A model generated the notes under the pieces. That model had not been told where the DNA came from. It searched no databases and saw only the letters and a list, made by a program, of their open reading frames with translations. From assembly GCA_028875875.1 (NCBI GenBank), contig JAGWUV010000009.1, positions 36,036 through 100,035 on the forward strand: 64,000 bases of DNA. Reading direction: 5' to 3'. Origin of the DNA: Bacteroidota bacterium. Lineage in GTDB: Bacteria > Bacteroidota > Bacteroidia > Chitinophagales > Chitinophagaceae. The translations under genes and the position numbers were made by a program. Shown piece by piece: positions 8,780 through 17,466 of the stretch (the stretch's first letter is position 1; each line of letters begins with the position of its first letter).

Positions 8780-9223
8780 TTACTTTGTACTGCCGTTTTC
8801 GGGGTTATTTGCTGAAGTATTTACAGAACTAAGGTTCTGCTTGGATGCAGCTACATCATCCTTGTACTTCGATGGACATTTTAAAAGTATGTCTTTACAG
8901 TCAAACTCATTTCCAACCATCTTTCCTTTTAAAACAAGCCTTTCGCTTTTTTCCATATCGGTAGGCTTAGTATTATGATACACCACTTTAACGGAATTAC
9001 CCAACGTATCTACAGCCGTAAAGCTGAGGTAATTAGGATTTTTTACCGCATCATATTCCAGTGGTTGCGTTTTATCAATCTTGGCAATAAGATTTACAAA
9101 TTTTCCGGGCTTCTGTTTAGCAGAAGCAATGGTTTCGTAAGTAGTTAAATTTCCGGTGTAACTGATCAGCACTGTAATAGCTGCTGCAATTAAAACCAGG
9201 ATAACAATGTGTGTTTTCTTCAT
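8780..9223 (-). CDS. ccmE: Cytochrome c maturation heme chaperone CcmE (CxxxY variant)
   Basis: A 147-residue protein with one N-terminal membrane anchor (residues ~5-22) and a periplasmic OB-fold (YETIASAKQKPGKFVNLIAKI, SVKVVYHNTKP, LVLKGKMVGNEFDCKDIL). The covalent heme site, HxxxY in classical CcmE, is here C116-P-S-K-Y120. A Cys-for-His form is known from some Desulfovibrio and archaeal CcmE proteins. The C-terminal tail is Asn/Ser-rich. It lies 12 bases upstream of ccmF, so the two are expected to be co-expressed and to hand heme from one to the other. Confidence 0.9.
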   Translation of the reverse strand: MKKTHIVILVLIAAAITVLISYTGNLTTYETIASAKQKPGKFVNLIAKIDKTQPLEYDAVKNPNYLSFTAVDTLGNSVKVVYHNTKPTDMEKSERLVLKGKMVGNEFDCKDILLKCPSKYKDDVAASKQNLSSVNTSANNPENGSTK

Positions 9224-9361
9224 AACAAATCTTTACCGTTGCAAAAGTAGTTGTAAAATGTTTACACAAACCTGATGGTTTGCATTCAAAAAGGATAAAC
9301 GGCATTTTGTTCCACAATTATTTCGTTTTCCAAAAATGAATGATGCTACTTTTGCCTTCCT

Positions 9362-9982
9362 ATGCCTACCGTAAAAACATACGATTATATTCTGGTACTC
9401 AAAAGAACCCGGTCATCCAACCTGATCGATTTGATCAGCAGATTGATGTTAGTAATGGCACTGGTTACCTTTTTGTTTGAGAGTGTTTTTTGGGTTATTT
9501 CCAACGAAACCCACGCCATTCCTGCAAGATCGGTATTGTTTACAGCATTGGCAATCATCATCATTGGCTGGTGGTTCTATTGCTACGGGCTTTCCAAAAA
9601 AGGTGAAATTCCTTATTACCGCTTTGCGCTGCTCATTGCTGCGGTGGGTTGGTTCCTGCATCCGAAAGGTACCATTCTGTTCATTATTTACCTGGTGGCT
9701 ACCATTTTAGAAAGACCTGTTAAATTACCTCCGGAGATTGCATTCGATCATGAATCGATCGTTTTTAACAGTTTCCCTGCAAAAAAATATTCCTGGAACG
9801 AGTTAAACAACGTGGTGTTGAAAGATGGATTATTAACTATTGACCTGAAAACGAATAAGCTGATCCAGCGGGAAGTGAATGCCGAAGTTTCTGCAGAAAC
9901 AGAAAAAGAGTTCAACGATTTTTGTAACAAACAATTCCAGGCTTACCAACAAACCAAAGCTCCAGGCGAACAGCCTTTATAA
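9362..9982 (+). CDS. Uncharacterised membrane protein
   Basis: A 206-residue protein with about four hydrophobic helices in the first 120 residues (DLISRLMLVMALVTFLFE, RSVLFTALAIIIIGWWFYC, FALLIAAVGWFL, ILFIIYLVATIL). A soluble C-terminal domain follows with PH-like strand character (EIAFDHESIVFNSFPAKKYSWNELNNVVLKDGLLTIDLK). It is not a family I can name. A TACTTTTG box at 9347-9354 lies 7 bases before the ATG. The radical SAM gene starts 26 bases downstream and may be co-transcribed. Confidence 0.75.
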   Translation: MPTVKTYDYILVLKRTRSSNLIDLISRLMLVMALVTFLFESVFWVISNETHAIPARSVLFTALAIIIIGWWFYCYGLSKKGEIPYYRFALLIAAVGWFLHPKGTILFIIYLVATILERPVKLPPEIAFDHESIVFNSFPAKKYSWNELNNVVLKDGLLTIDLKTNKLIQREVNAEVSAETEKEFNDFCNKQFQAYQQTKAPGEQPL

Positions 9983-10008
9983 CAACTAATTTTTAATTAC
10001 AAGTAAAT

Positions 10009-11307
10009 ATGTCTTTATCAAGCTCTCCTTATATTTTATATTCCGATGGCAAGGGAAATATTTTTGAAGATACTTCTCTCTATGCTGTTGGTCGTGCCGG
10101 ATGGGATGCTTTCCCTGTTGAAGCAGAAGACTGGATTCCCTTACCCGATGGAGGTAATTTGTATGAATTACCCGGCAGGCAGGGTATTGGAATTGACGTG
10201 GTTACGGGAGAAATGCGTTTGTGCGAAAAAGGATGGGCTGTTGCAGCCTTTATTCCGCCCGCTCATACCGGGTTGTTCCTTGCTGCTTATGAAACAGCGC
10301 CCGATGCGCCTACTCTCCCTCTTTTTTGTTACACAGCTGCAGGATGGCATGATGGAAATTTTTATGTTCCTGCTGTTCGAATTGAAAACGATATCAGGCA
10401 GGAATGTGCCGGTTACGACCAGGATAAAATTGAAGCAGGTACCGGTTTTTTATTGAAGAACTATCCCAATAACCGACTGGTAAAGCATTTAATGGAGAAC
10501 TGTTGTATGACCTACACCTGCCCTGCTGCCCGCAACTTTGCCATGGGAAGATGGGAGTGCCCTGTTCCCTCATCTCCCGCCTGTAATGCCAATTGCATTG
10601 GTTGCATTTCTTTCCAGCCCGAAGAAGAAACCATCGTTTCTACACAAGATCGTTTAACATTTAAACCTACCGTGGAAGAGATCGTGGAATTTACCGTTCC
10701 ACATTTACTCAATGCGCCGTATCCCATCATAAGTTTTGGACAAGGCTGTGAAGGCGAACCTTTGTTAATGTGGGAAACGATAAGAGATTCTATTATTGAG
10801 ATCAGGAAACATACCGGTGCAGGCAGTATCAATATCAATACCAACGGTTCTAAACCTGATGCGGTAAAAGCTTTATGTGAAGCGGGTTTGAACAGCATCC
10901 GTGTGAGTACCAACTCCGCCAGGAAAGAGATCTATACAAGATATTACCGTCCTAATAATTACCAGTTTGAAGATATCATTGAAAGCCTGAAAGTAGTACG
11001 AAGCTACGGTGGATGGGCCAGCATCAACTATTTTGTGTTTCCCGGAATGACGGATACAGTTGAAGAATATGAAGCATTACGCAAACTGATCATCGACACC
11101 GATCTTTCCATGATTCAATGGCGCAATTTTAATATTGATCCCGACTGGTACCTGGGTCAGATCGGTGTAACCGAAACCGGCGAGATGCTCGGTGTAAAAC
11201 AACTACAGGAATTGATCAGAGAAGAATTTCCCAACCTGAAATTCGGGTATTTTAATCCGCCGATGGAAAGAATCAAAGGAAATTACGAAGCCGATTTTGC
11301 CCATTGA
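10009..11307 (+). CDS. Radical SAM protein with a ~190-residue N-terminal domain
   Basis: A 432-residue protein. The radical SAM cluster motif is CX3CX2C at C192, C196 and C199 (ACNANCIGC). It is followed by a barrel with FGQGCEGEPLL (GGE-like motif), INTNGSKPDAV and RVSTNSARKEIYTRYYRP. The first 190 residues form a separate, mostly beta domain, and four further Cys lie just before the cluster (C165, C166, C171, C184), possibly ligands of a second metal site. The substrate cannot be named. The downstream transporter gene overlaps its stop codon, so it is coupled to two membrane proteins. Confidence 0.85.
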   Translation: MSLSSSPYILYSDGKGNIFEDTSLYAVGRAGWDAFPVEAEDWIPLPDGGNLYELPGRQGIGIDVVTGEMRLCEKGWAVAAFIPPAHTGLFLAAYETAPDAPTLPLFCYTAAGWHDGNFYVPAVRIENDIRQECAGYDQDKIEAGTGFLLKNYPNNRLVKHLMENCCMTYTCPAARNFAMGRWECPVPSSPACNANCIGCISFQPEEETIVSTQDRLTFKPTVEEIVEFTVPHLLNAPYPIISFGQGCEGEPLLMWETIRDSIIEIRKHTGAGSININTNGSKPDAVKALCEAGLNSIRVSTNSARKEIYTRYYRPNNYQFEDIIESLKVVRSYGGWASINYFVFPGMTDTVEEYEALRKLIIDTDLSMIQWRNFNIDPDWYLGQIGVTETGEMLGVKQLQELIREEFPNLKFGYFNPPMERIKGNYEADFAH

Positions 11308-12227
11308 TACCCAAAACCTCAGATAATAAAAACCTGCTGATCGGTATTGCACTGGCACTAACCACCGTGATCATCTGGAGCGGTAATTATATTGTTGCAA
11401 GAAGCATTGCCAAACAAATACCACCTGTGCACCTGGCATTCTTCCGCTGGGGAACAGCTACGATTTGTTTATTGCCCATCGCCGGCAAAAAATGCTGGAA
11501 TGAAAGGCATTTATTGTCGCAACATAAATTATACCTGTTATTCACTGCCATCATGGGTATTTCTTTGTTCAATACATTTATCTACCTTGCCGGGCATTAC
11601 ACTTCTGCTATCAACCTGGCACTTATAGGCACTACTTCTTCCCCTGTTTTTATCACATTTATGGCAGCCATCTTTCTTCATGAGAAAATATATTTTCTCC
11701 GGTTAACCGGCATGCTGGTTTGTGTAGCTGGAATAATATACCTGCTATCGCAGGGAAGTTTTCAAAAACTGGCTACGCTGCATTTCGGGAAAGGTGATGT
11801 ACTGATCCTGTTGAGCTCATTTTTCTTTTCCATATACAGCATATTGGTACGAAAAAAACCGGCAGCCATTTCTCCGTTGAGTTTTTTGATGCTACTTTTC
11901 ATTACAGGTACCATTATTTTGATCCCTTTTGTATGGATAGAATCATTGCACACTCCGGCCGTTGAATGGACCAACAATATGCGTTTCACCATTTTATACC
12001 TGGGGATAGGAAATTCTGTTATTGGTTTTCTTTGCTGGAACCTGGCGATCAGTAAGATGGGGGCAGCCCGTACATCTTTATTTGCCAACCTAATGCCTTT
12101 GTTCAGCACTATTGAGGCGATATTGATATTGAATGAACAATTTACAGCCATTCATCTTGTGAGTGGTGTGCTTTTGCTGGCCGGACTTATCATTGCCAAC
12201 CTACCTGAAAAAATATTAAAAAGGTGA
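11304..12227 (+). CDS. EamA/DMT-family transporter
   Basis: A 307-residue protein with ten predicted helices in two EamA repeats: first near residues 10-145 (TTVIIWSGNYIVARSIA, HLAFFRWGTATICLLP), second near 160-300 (LILLSSFFFSIYSILVRKK, ILYLGIGNSVIGFLCWNLAI). DMT transporters move small metabolites across the inner membrane. The start is a TTG that shares bases with the upstream TGA (TTGA overlap); no ATG is available. This indicates translational coupling to the radical SAM gene. Substrate unknown. Confidence 0.88.
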   Translation: MIPKTSDNKNLLIGIALALTTVIIWSGNYIVARSIAKQIPPVHLAFFRWGTATICLLPIAGKKCWNERHLLSQHKLYLLFTAIMGISLFNTFIYLAGHYTSAINLALIGTTSSPVFITFMAAIFLHEKIYFLRLTGMLVCVAGIIYLLSQGSFQKLATLHFGKGDVLILLSSFFFSIYSILVRKKPAAISPLSFLMLLFITGTIILIPFVWIESLHTPAVEWTNNMRFTILYLGIGNSVIGFLCWNLAISKMGAARTSLFANLMPLFSTIEAILILNEQFTAIHLVSGVLLLAGLIIANLPEKILKR

Positions 12228-12994
12228 CCATCGAAATTATTATTCTCTTATGCTGCATAGCTTTTGCCGCCGGATTTGTAGATGCCATTGTTGGCGGCGG
12301 CGGATTGATACAAACACCTGCATCTTTGATTGTGTTACCCGGTTACCCGGTGGCTACCGTAATTGGTTCATTAAAAATTCCTTCTTTTAGCGGCACAGGT
12401 TTCGCTGCCATTCAATACATCAAAAAAGTACAACTGCAATGGCGATTGCTGATCCCGATGATGTTCGTGGCCATGATCGCTGCTTTTTGCGGGTCACAAT
12501 TGCTTACTATTGTTCACAACGATTTTATGAAACCTGTTTTGCTTGTAGTATTAACTATTGTGGCCATTTATACTTATAGCAAGAAAAACTTCGGGCAGCA
12601 TACCAGCAAAAATCATTCTCCATCACAACAAAAAGTGATCGCTTTTCTCATCAGCCTTATTATTGGTTTTTACGATGGTTTTATCGGGCCGGGAGCCGGA
12701 AGCTTCCTTATACTGGCTTTCATTACTTTAACAGGGATCGACTTTTTGCATGCTTCTGCCAACGCAAAGCTCATTAATCTTGCCACCAACACGGGTTCCA
12801 TTATTTTATTTCTCTTAAAAGGAAGCATCCTCTGGAACATTGCCATTCCAATGGCTCTTTGTAATGCTATCGGCGGCGCTTTGGGTGCTCGGCTGGCCAT
12901 TAAAAAAGGTAACCGGTTCATCAGGATTTTTTTCCTGCTGGTAGTAATCGGCACATTGGTACGTTTTGCGTTTGATGTGTTTTGGAAGCGATGA
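12224..12994 (+). CDS. TSUP (TauE/SafE) family membrane transporter
   Basis: A 256-residue membrane protein with the family N-terminal helix FAAGFVDAIVGGGGLIQTPA, the SLKIPSFSGTGFAAIQY segment and a second half-repeat IIGFYDGFIGPGAGSFLILAF. TSUP proteins transport sulfite, sulfonates or other organic anions. It starts at a GTG overlapping the upstream TGA by 4 bases (GTGA), so the three genes from 10009 form one coupled unit. Substrate unknown. Confidence 0.9.
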   Translation: MTIEIIILLCCIAFAAGFVDAIVGGGGLIQTPASLIVLPGYPVATVIGSLKIPSFSGTGFAAIQYIKKVQLQWRLLIPMMFVAMIAAFCGSQLLTIVHNDFMKPVLLVVLTIVAIYTYSKKNFGQHTSKNHSPSQQKVIAFLISLIIGFYDGFIGPGAGSFLILAFITLTGIDFLHASANAKLINLATNTGSIILFLLKGSILWNIAIPMALCNAIGGALGARLAIKKGNRFIRIFFLLVVIGTLVRFAFDVFWKR

Positions 12995-13035
12995 TCAAAG
13001 CCCAGAAAAACTGCCTAATAGTATTGCAAGCGCTG

Positions 13036-13084
13036 AAGAGTGCGACGCAAGGGACGTTAAATTAAGCACAGCTGCCGGTTACAT
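13036..13084 (+). repeat. Copy 1 of a dispersed ~50-bp intergenic repeat
   Basis: Contains the core GTGCGACGCAAGG (13040-13052) and the distal element GCTGCCGGTTACAT (13071-13084). Matching copies with the same order and spacing occur at 48019-48068 (minus) and 53623-53673 (plus). It lies between the TSUP gene and the etfB promoter. Confidence 0.7.
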
Positions 13085-13112
13085 AAATTATCAAAAAAAT
13101 AGCTGAATGGTT

Positions 13113-13144
13113 TTGTGGATTCAACCAAAACAAACCTATATTTG
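13113..13144 (+). promoter_or_regulatory. Promoter of etfBA
   Basis: TTG at 13113-13115 and TATATTTG at 13137-13144 match the Bacteroidota -33 (TTG) and -7 (TAnnTTTG) elements with a 21-base spacer. Transcription would start near 13150, about 30 bases before the etfB ATG. Confidence 0.6.
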
Positions 13145-13181
13145 TTAATAGTTGCATAAACAACTATTTAAAATTGTCCGT

Positions 13182-13925
13182 ATGAAAATTTTAGTCTGCA
13201 TTAGCAAAACTCCAGACACCACTTCCAAGATTGCTTTTAAAAATGGCAACACAGTTTTTGATGATGCCGGTGTTCAATGGATCATTAATCCTTACGATGA
13301 ATGGTACGCTTTAGTAAGAGCGATTGAATTGCAGGAAAAAGATCCTTCTGCTGTAATTCATCTGGTAACTGTTGGCGGTGCCGATTGCGAACCTGTAATC
13401 AGGAAAGCCCTGGCTTTAGGGGGTAATGAAGCGATAAGGGTGAACGCCGATAGTACCGATAGTTATTTTATTGCTGCACAAATTGCAGAGATCGCAAAGC
13501 AAGGTGGGTACGATCTGGTATTAACAGGTAAAGAAACCATAGACTATAATGGATCTACCGTTGGTGCAATGGTGGCTGAGTTGCTGGATATGCCATATGT
13601 TTCCCTGGCTACAAAATTTGATTTAAACGGTACAACAGCTACAATAAATCGTGATATTGAAGGCGGTGAAGAAGTGAATGAGGTGGGTTTACCGGTTGTA
13701 GTGAGCTGCCAGAAAGGGGTGGCGGAACAACGTATACCCAACATGCGTGGTATTATGGCTGCCCGTACCAAACCTTTAAAAGTAACAGAAGCCACTGCTG
13801 TTGAGGCATTGACCGGTATTGTTAGTTTTGAGCTACCTCCTGCAAAAGCCGGCGTGAAACTGGTTCCTGCAGATAATGTAGCAGAACTTGTTCGCTTGCT
13901 ACACGAAGAAGCAAAAGCTATCTAA
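13182..13925 (+). CDS. etfB: Electron transfer flavoprotein subunit beta
   Basis: A 247-residue beta subunit of ETF, which takes electrons from acyl-CoA dehydrogenases and binds AMP. It begins MKILVCISKTPDTTSKI. It shows NPYDEWYALVRAIEL, LVTVGGADCEPVIRKALALGG, the TGKETIDYNGSTVGAMVAELL segment and the ETF-beta signature VSCQKGVAEQRIPNMRGIMAA. ATG 13182 is chosen over an upstream TTG because the predicted transcript starts near 13150. etfA follows after 49 bases. Confidence 0.95.
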   Translation: MKILVCISKTPDTTSKIAFKNGNTVFDDAGVQWIINPYDEWYALVRAIELQEKDPSAVIHLVTVGGADCEPVIRKALALGGNEAIRVNADSTDSYFIAAQIAEIAKQGGYDLVLTGKETIDYNGSTVGAMVAELLDMPYVSLATKFDLNGTTATINRDIEGGEEVNEVGLPVVVSCQKGVAEQRIPNMRGIMAARTKPLKVTEATAVEALTGIVSFELPPAKAGVKLVPADNVAELVRLLHEEAKAI

Positions 13926-13974
13926 ACCATCAGGGGCTTACGCCCATACACCATCATCACTAAAAAAGAAAATC

Positions 13975-14937
13975 ATGTCAGTTCTAATATTTGTTGATCA
14001 GTCTGAAGGACACATCAAAAAATCATCTTTCGAAATATTGACCTACGGTGCACAGCTCGCCACACAATTAGGCGTTGCTGCACAGGCACTTGTTGCGGGT
14101 ACTGTTGCTGACGACCTGAGTGCATTGGGCAAATATGGCGTAACTAAAGTTTTACATGCACCCGCAGAGGCACTCAACCATGTAGATTCACAAATGTATG
14201 CTCAACTGGTGGCTACAGTCGCAACAACACAAAACGCATCAGTAATCATTTTTTCACACAACCAAACCGGCAAAGCGGTTGCCGGCCGTGTAGCTGCAAA
14301 ACTAAAAGCCGGATTGGTAACAGGTGCAGTAGCATTACCCGATACTACCAGTGGTTTTGTAGTGAAAAGAACCGTATTTAGTGGAAAAGCCTTTGCCAAT
14401 GTAAACATCCTATCAGCCGTTAAAGTTATCTCTGTAAACCCGAATAGTTTTCATGTAACGGCAACAGAAGGAAAAACAGCAGAAGTTGAAACCATTGAAA
14501 TTGCAGCTACTCCTAAAATAAAAGTTACGGCTGTAAACAAAGTAAGTGGCGATGTTCCATTAACAGAAGCTGAAATTGTAGTAAGTGGTGGCCGTGGTTT
14601 GAAAGGCCCTGAGAATTGGGGAATGCTGGAAGACCTTGCCAAAGTATTACATGCTGCTACTGCCTGTAGCAGGCCTGTAGCAGACAGCCATTGGAGACCT
14701 CACCATGAACATGTGGGACAAACAGGCTTTCAAATTGCACCTAACCTATATATTGCCATTGGTATTTCAGGAGCCATACAGCATCTGGCTGGTGTGAATA
14801 GAAGTAAGGTGATTGTAGTCATCAATAAAGACCCCGAAGCACCATTCTTTAAAGCCGCGGATTACGGTATAGTGGGTGATGCTTTCGAAGTAATTCCACA
14901 ATTAACGGCAGAAATTAAAAAGATGAAAGGAATATAA
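13975..14937 (+). CDS. etfA: Electron transfer flavoprotein subunit alpha
   Basis: A 320-residue alpha subunit that binds FAD between the two subunits. The N-terminal domain starts [20 protein letters not shown]. The FAD domain shows [14 protein letters not shown], the [10 protein letters not shown] loop and the signature [16 protein letters not shown]...[27 protein letters not shown] 13975 gives the usual N-terminus. It forms an operon with etfB and ends at a strong terminator. It probably accepts electrons from acyl-CoA dehydrogenases such as the one at 53765. Confidence 0.95.
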   Translation: MSVLIFVDQSEGHIKKSSFEILTYGAQLATQLGVAAQALVAGTVADDLSALGKYGVTKVLHAPAEALNHVDSQMYAQLVATVATTQNASVIIFSHNQTGKAVAGRVAAKLKAGLVTGAVALPDTTSGFVVKRTVFSGKAFANVNILSAVKVISVNPNSFHVTATEGKTAEVETIEIAATPKIKVTAVNKVSGDVPLTEAEIVVSGGRGLKGPENWGMLEDLAKVLHAATACSRPVADSHWRPHHEHVGQTGFQIAPNLYIAIGISGAIQHLAGVNRSKVIVVINKDPEAPFFKAADYGIVGDAFEVIPQLTAEIKKMKGI

Positions 14938-14960
14938 TTTCCTTCACTTTCAATAATCAA

Positions 14961-14996
14961 AACCCATATCTTGTAACCTCAGGATATGGGTTTTTC
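14961..14996 (+). terminator. Terminator of etfBA
   Basis: Ten-bp perfect stem AACCCATATC (14961-14970) / GATATGGGTT (14983-14992) with a 12-base loop, followed by TTTC. It lies 24 bases after the etfA stop. Confidence 0.85.
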
Positions 14997-15152
14997 ATTG
15001 CCCTCTCCGTTTCTGAAACAAGACCAGTTAAATTATAAATCAGAATTTTCGGTCACCTGCATCTCCCCTTTCAAAAGATTCACATCATAATTTCAGCAAA
15101 CCAAAAAGGGCTGCATGTTTATGTAGCATTTTGATTTATTTTCGTGTGCGAT

Positions 15153-15746
15153 ATGAAGAAGATAGAACTGGAAATAGTTGCCTTATCTCACAGTATTACA
15201 CAAACGCATTCGTATGCCGTTGTTCTGGGAGAAGTGAATGGCTTACGCAGATTGCCAATAGTAATTGGAGGCTTTGAAGCACAGGCAATTGCCGTTGCAT
15301 TGGAAAGAATGCAACCGAGCCGTCCGTTAACTCATGACCTCATGAAGAATTTCATGAATGCTTTTAACGTAGAGCTTCAGGAAATCATCATCAACGATCT
15401 CCAGGAAGGAATTTTCTATTCTAAACTTGTTTGCTTTACAGAACACGATACAGTAGAAATTGACAGCAGAACCAGTGATGCGTTAGCTTTGGCCGTTCGT
15501 TTTGGCTGCCCTATTTATACTTACGAGCACATTATCGAAAGTGCTGGCATTTTGATGGATGATACGTCCGGTAAAAAGAAAAAAGCGGAGGCAGTTGGTG
15601 TAGAAGAACCTGCTGCATCCGGTACTACAGAAGATCTAAGCAATATGAGCCTTGAAGAACTGCAAAACTTATTGAACGAGGTTTTGGAGCATGAAGATTA
15701 TATCAGGGCCATTGCTATAAGGGATGAGATCAATAAACGAAAATAA
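15153..15746 (+). CDS. Bifunctional nuclease (DUF151) family protein with C-terminal UVR motif
   Basis: A 197-residue protein. Residues 1-135 carry the bifunctional nuclease domain (MKKIELEIVALSHS, LPIVIGGFEAQAIAVALERM, RPLTHDLMKNF, EIDSRTSDALALAVRFGCPIY). A charged linker follows, and the last ~35 residues form a UVR-type helical hairpin (LEELQNLLNEVLEHEDYIRAIAIRDEI). In plants a related protein shows DNase and RNase activity; bacterial roles are unclear. ATG 15153 is preferred over GTG 15144. A near-match promoter box, TATTTTCG, lies at 15137-15144. Confidence 0.88.
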   Translation: MKKIELEIVALSHSITQTHSYAVVLGEVNGLRRLPIVIGGFEAQAIAVALERMQPSRPLTHDLMKNFMNAFNVELQEIIINDLQEGIFYSKLVCFTEHDTVEIDSRTSDALALAVRFGCPIYTYEHIIESAGILMDDTSGKKKKAEAVGVEEPAASGTTEDLSNMSLEELQNLLNEVLEHEDYIRAIAIRDEINKRK

Positions 15747-15780
15747 GAACCTCATTTTTCATTTCGTAATGCTGTAAGCC

Positions 15781-16623
15781 GTGGTAGTTTTCCCCAACGC
15801 AAAGATCAATCTCGGACTGAATATTATCAGGAAAAGGGAAGACGGCTATCACGACCTGGAAACAATTTTCTATCCTTTATTGATACAAGATATTGTTGAG
15901 GTGATTACAAATTCTTCCTCGATAACTAGTAATCAGTCTATTAATTTTTCAGCTACAGGTCTTCCTGTTAACGGAGATGAGAATAACAATCTCTGTATTA
16001 AAGCATACCGTCTTCTTAAAAAAGATTTTCCCACTCTCCCATCGATACAGATGCATTTGCATAAAACCATTCCCATGGGTGCCGGCTTGGGCGGCGGGAG
16101 CGCTGATGGCGCTTTTGTTTTACGATTATTGAATGAAAAATACCAGTTGGCGCTTACACCACAGCAGCTAATAGAATATGCTTTGCAGCTGGGAAGTGAT
16201 TGTCCTTTCTTTATCGTAAACCAACCTTGTTTTGCAACAGGAAGAGGCGAACATATGAAAGCAATTACACTAAACCTTTCTGCCTACCATTGCATTATAG
16301 TAAATCCGGGTATTCATGTGGCAACGGGATGGGCCTTTTCTCAATTAACGCCCCAAGAACCAATTCATTCACTGCAGGAATTGATACAAGCTCCTGTGGA
16401 AAGCTGGAAAGAAACCATCAGTAACGATTTTGAACAACCCGTTTTCAAACAATATCCTGCAATCGAAGCTATTAAAAAACAGCTCTACAACGCTGGAGCC
16501 GTTTACGCTGCTATGAGTGGCAGTGGTAGCACAGTATTCGGATTATTTGAAAAAGAAAATACACCAAAGCTGGCTTTCCCTTCCAACTATTTTGTGAGAA
16601 GCGTTGATGCAATCTTGCCATAA
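15781..16623 (+). CDS. ispE: 4-diphosphocytidyl-2-C-methyl-D-erythritol kinase
   Basis: A 280-residue GHMP kinase of the MEP isoprenoid pathway; it phosphorylates CDP-ME. Motif 1 is PNAKINLGLNIIRKREDGYH, the ATP-binding loop is IPMGAGLGGGSADGA near residues 96-110, the substrate region is LGSDCPFFI, and the C-terminal glycine loop is AAMSGSGSTVFGLF. The start is GTG at 15781, giving the normal N-terminus. It lies 34 bases after the bifunctional nuclease gene and 23 bases before the acyltransferase, so the genes are probably co-transcribed. Confidence 0.95.
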   Translation: MVVFPNAKINLGLNIIRKREDGYHDLETIFYPLLIQDIVEVITNSSSITSNQSINFSATGLPVNGDENNNLCIKAYRLLKKDFPTLPSIQMHLHKTIPMGAGLGGGSADGAFVLRLLNEKYQLALTPQQLIEYALQLGSDCPFFIVNQPCFATGRGEHMKAITLNLSAYHCIIVNPGIHVATGWAFSQLTPQEPIHSLQELIQAPVESWKETISNDFEQPVFKQYPAIEAIKKQLYNAGAVYAAMSGSGSTVFGLFEKENTPKLAFPSNYFVRSVDAILP

Positions 16624-16646
16624 GATCAATATATTTACTGATATTC

Positions 16647-17426
16647 ATGCGGCACATGAAACTAATGCTTTGGCCATTAAGAATTGTTTACAGCGTTTAT
16701 GCTTTCATACTTTTTGTTGCACTTATGCTGCTGTCCTTTCCCTTTATTATGGCGGCAACACCTTTTGGTACCAAAGGAGGCAATTTTATTTATAAAGTTT
16801 GTTCAGCCTGGGCTAAAACATGGTACTTGTTCATAGGTATCATTCACAAAGAAATTTATGAGGCCCCGCACGATCTTTCCAATCAATATATTTTCGTGGC
16901 CAACCATATTTCCTATATGGATATTCCTCCCATTGTAGCCACTATTCAGCAACCGGTAAGGGTTTTAGGAAAATACGAGATGGTGAAGGTTCCGATATTC
17001 GGTTGGATCTATAGGGCGGCTGTTATTCTGGTAGACCGGAGAGATGCAGAAAGAAGAGCAAAAAGTGTTCGTGCTTTAAAATCCGCCATACATAAAGGCA
17101 TTTCCATTTTTATTTTCCCGGAAGGAACGTTCAATGAAAGTGAGCAACCCTTAAAAAGTTTTTACGATGGTGCTTTCAGGCTGGCGATTGAAACACAAAC
17201 ACCTATCAAACCATTATTATTCGTAGACACGAACGAAAGGCTGCACCAAAGCAGTATCTTCTCTCTTTCTCCGGGCAAGAACAGGGTTGTATTTCTGGAA
17301 GAAATAAGCACTTATAGTTATACAATGGAAGACCTCCCCTATTTAAAGCAATTGGTATTTGATAAGATGGAGGAGGGCCTCCGCCGCTACAGGAAATATA
17401 CTTCCGATCTTGCAAATTCCAACTAA
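16647..17426 (+). CDS. plsC: 1-acyl-sn-glycerol-3-phosphate acyltransferase
   Basis: A 259-residue membrane-associated acyltransferase of phospholipid synthesis. There is a hydrophobic N-terminal helix (residues ~12-37). The catalytic motif is NHISYMD (NHX4D form), the second motif is GKYEMVKVPIFGW, and the third is FPEGTFNESEQPL. It converts lysophosphatidate to phosphatidate in the inner membrane. ATG 16647 and an in-frame ATG at 16656 are both possible starts. It sits between ispE and priA with short gaps. Confidence 0.88.
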   Translation: MRHMKLMLWPLRIVYSVYAFILFVALMLLSFPFIMAATPFGTKGGNFIYKVCSAWAKTWYLFIGIIHKEIYEAPHDLSNQYIFVANHISYMDIPPIVATIQQPVRVLGKYEMVKVPIFGWIYRAAVILVDRRDAERRAKSVRALKSAIHKGISIFIFPEGTFNESEQPLKSFYDGAFRLAIETQTPIKPLLFVDTNERLHQSSIFSLSPGKNRVVFLEEISTYSYTMEDLPYLKQLVFDKMEEGLRRYRKYTSDLANSN

Positions 17427-17466
17427 TCAATCTGCGTAACGCATGTTATCTTAGCAAAGATTAAAC

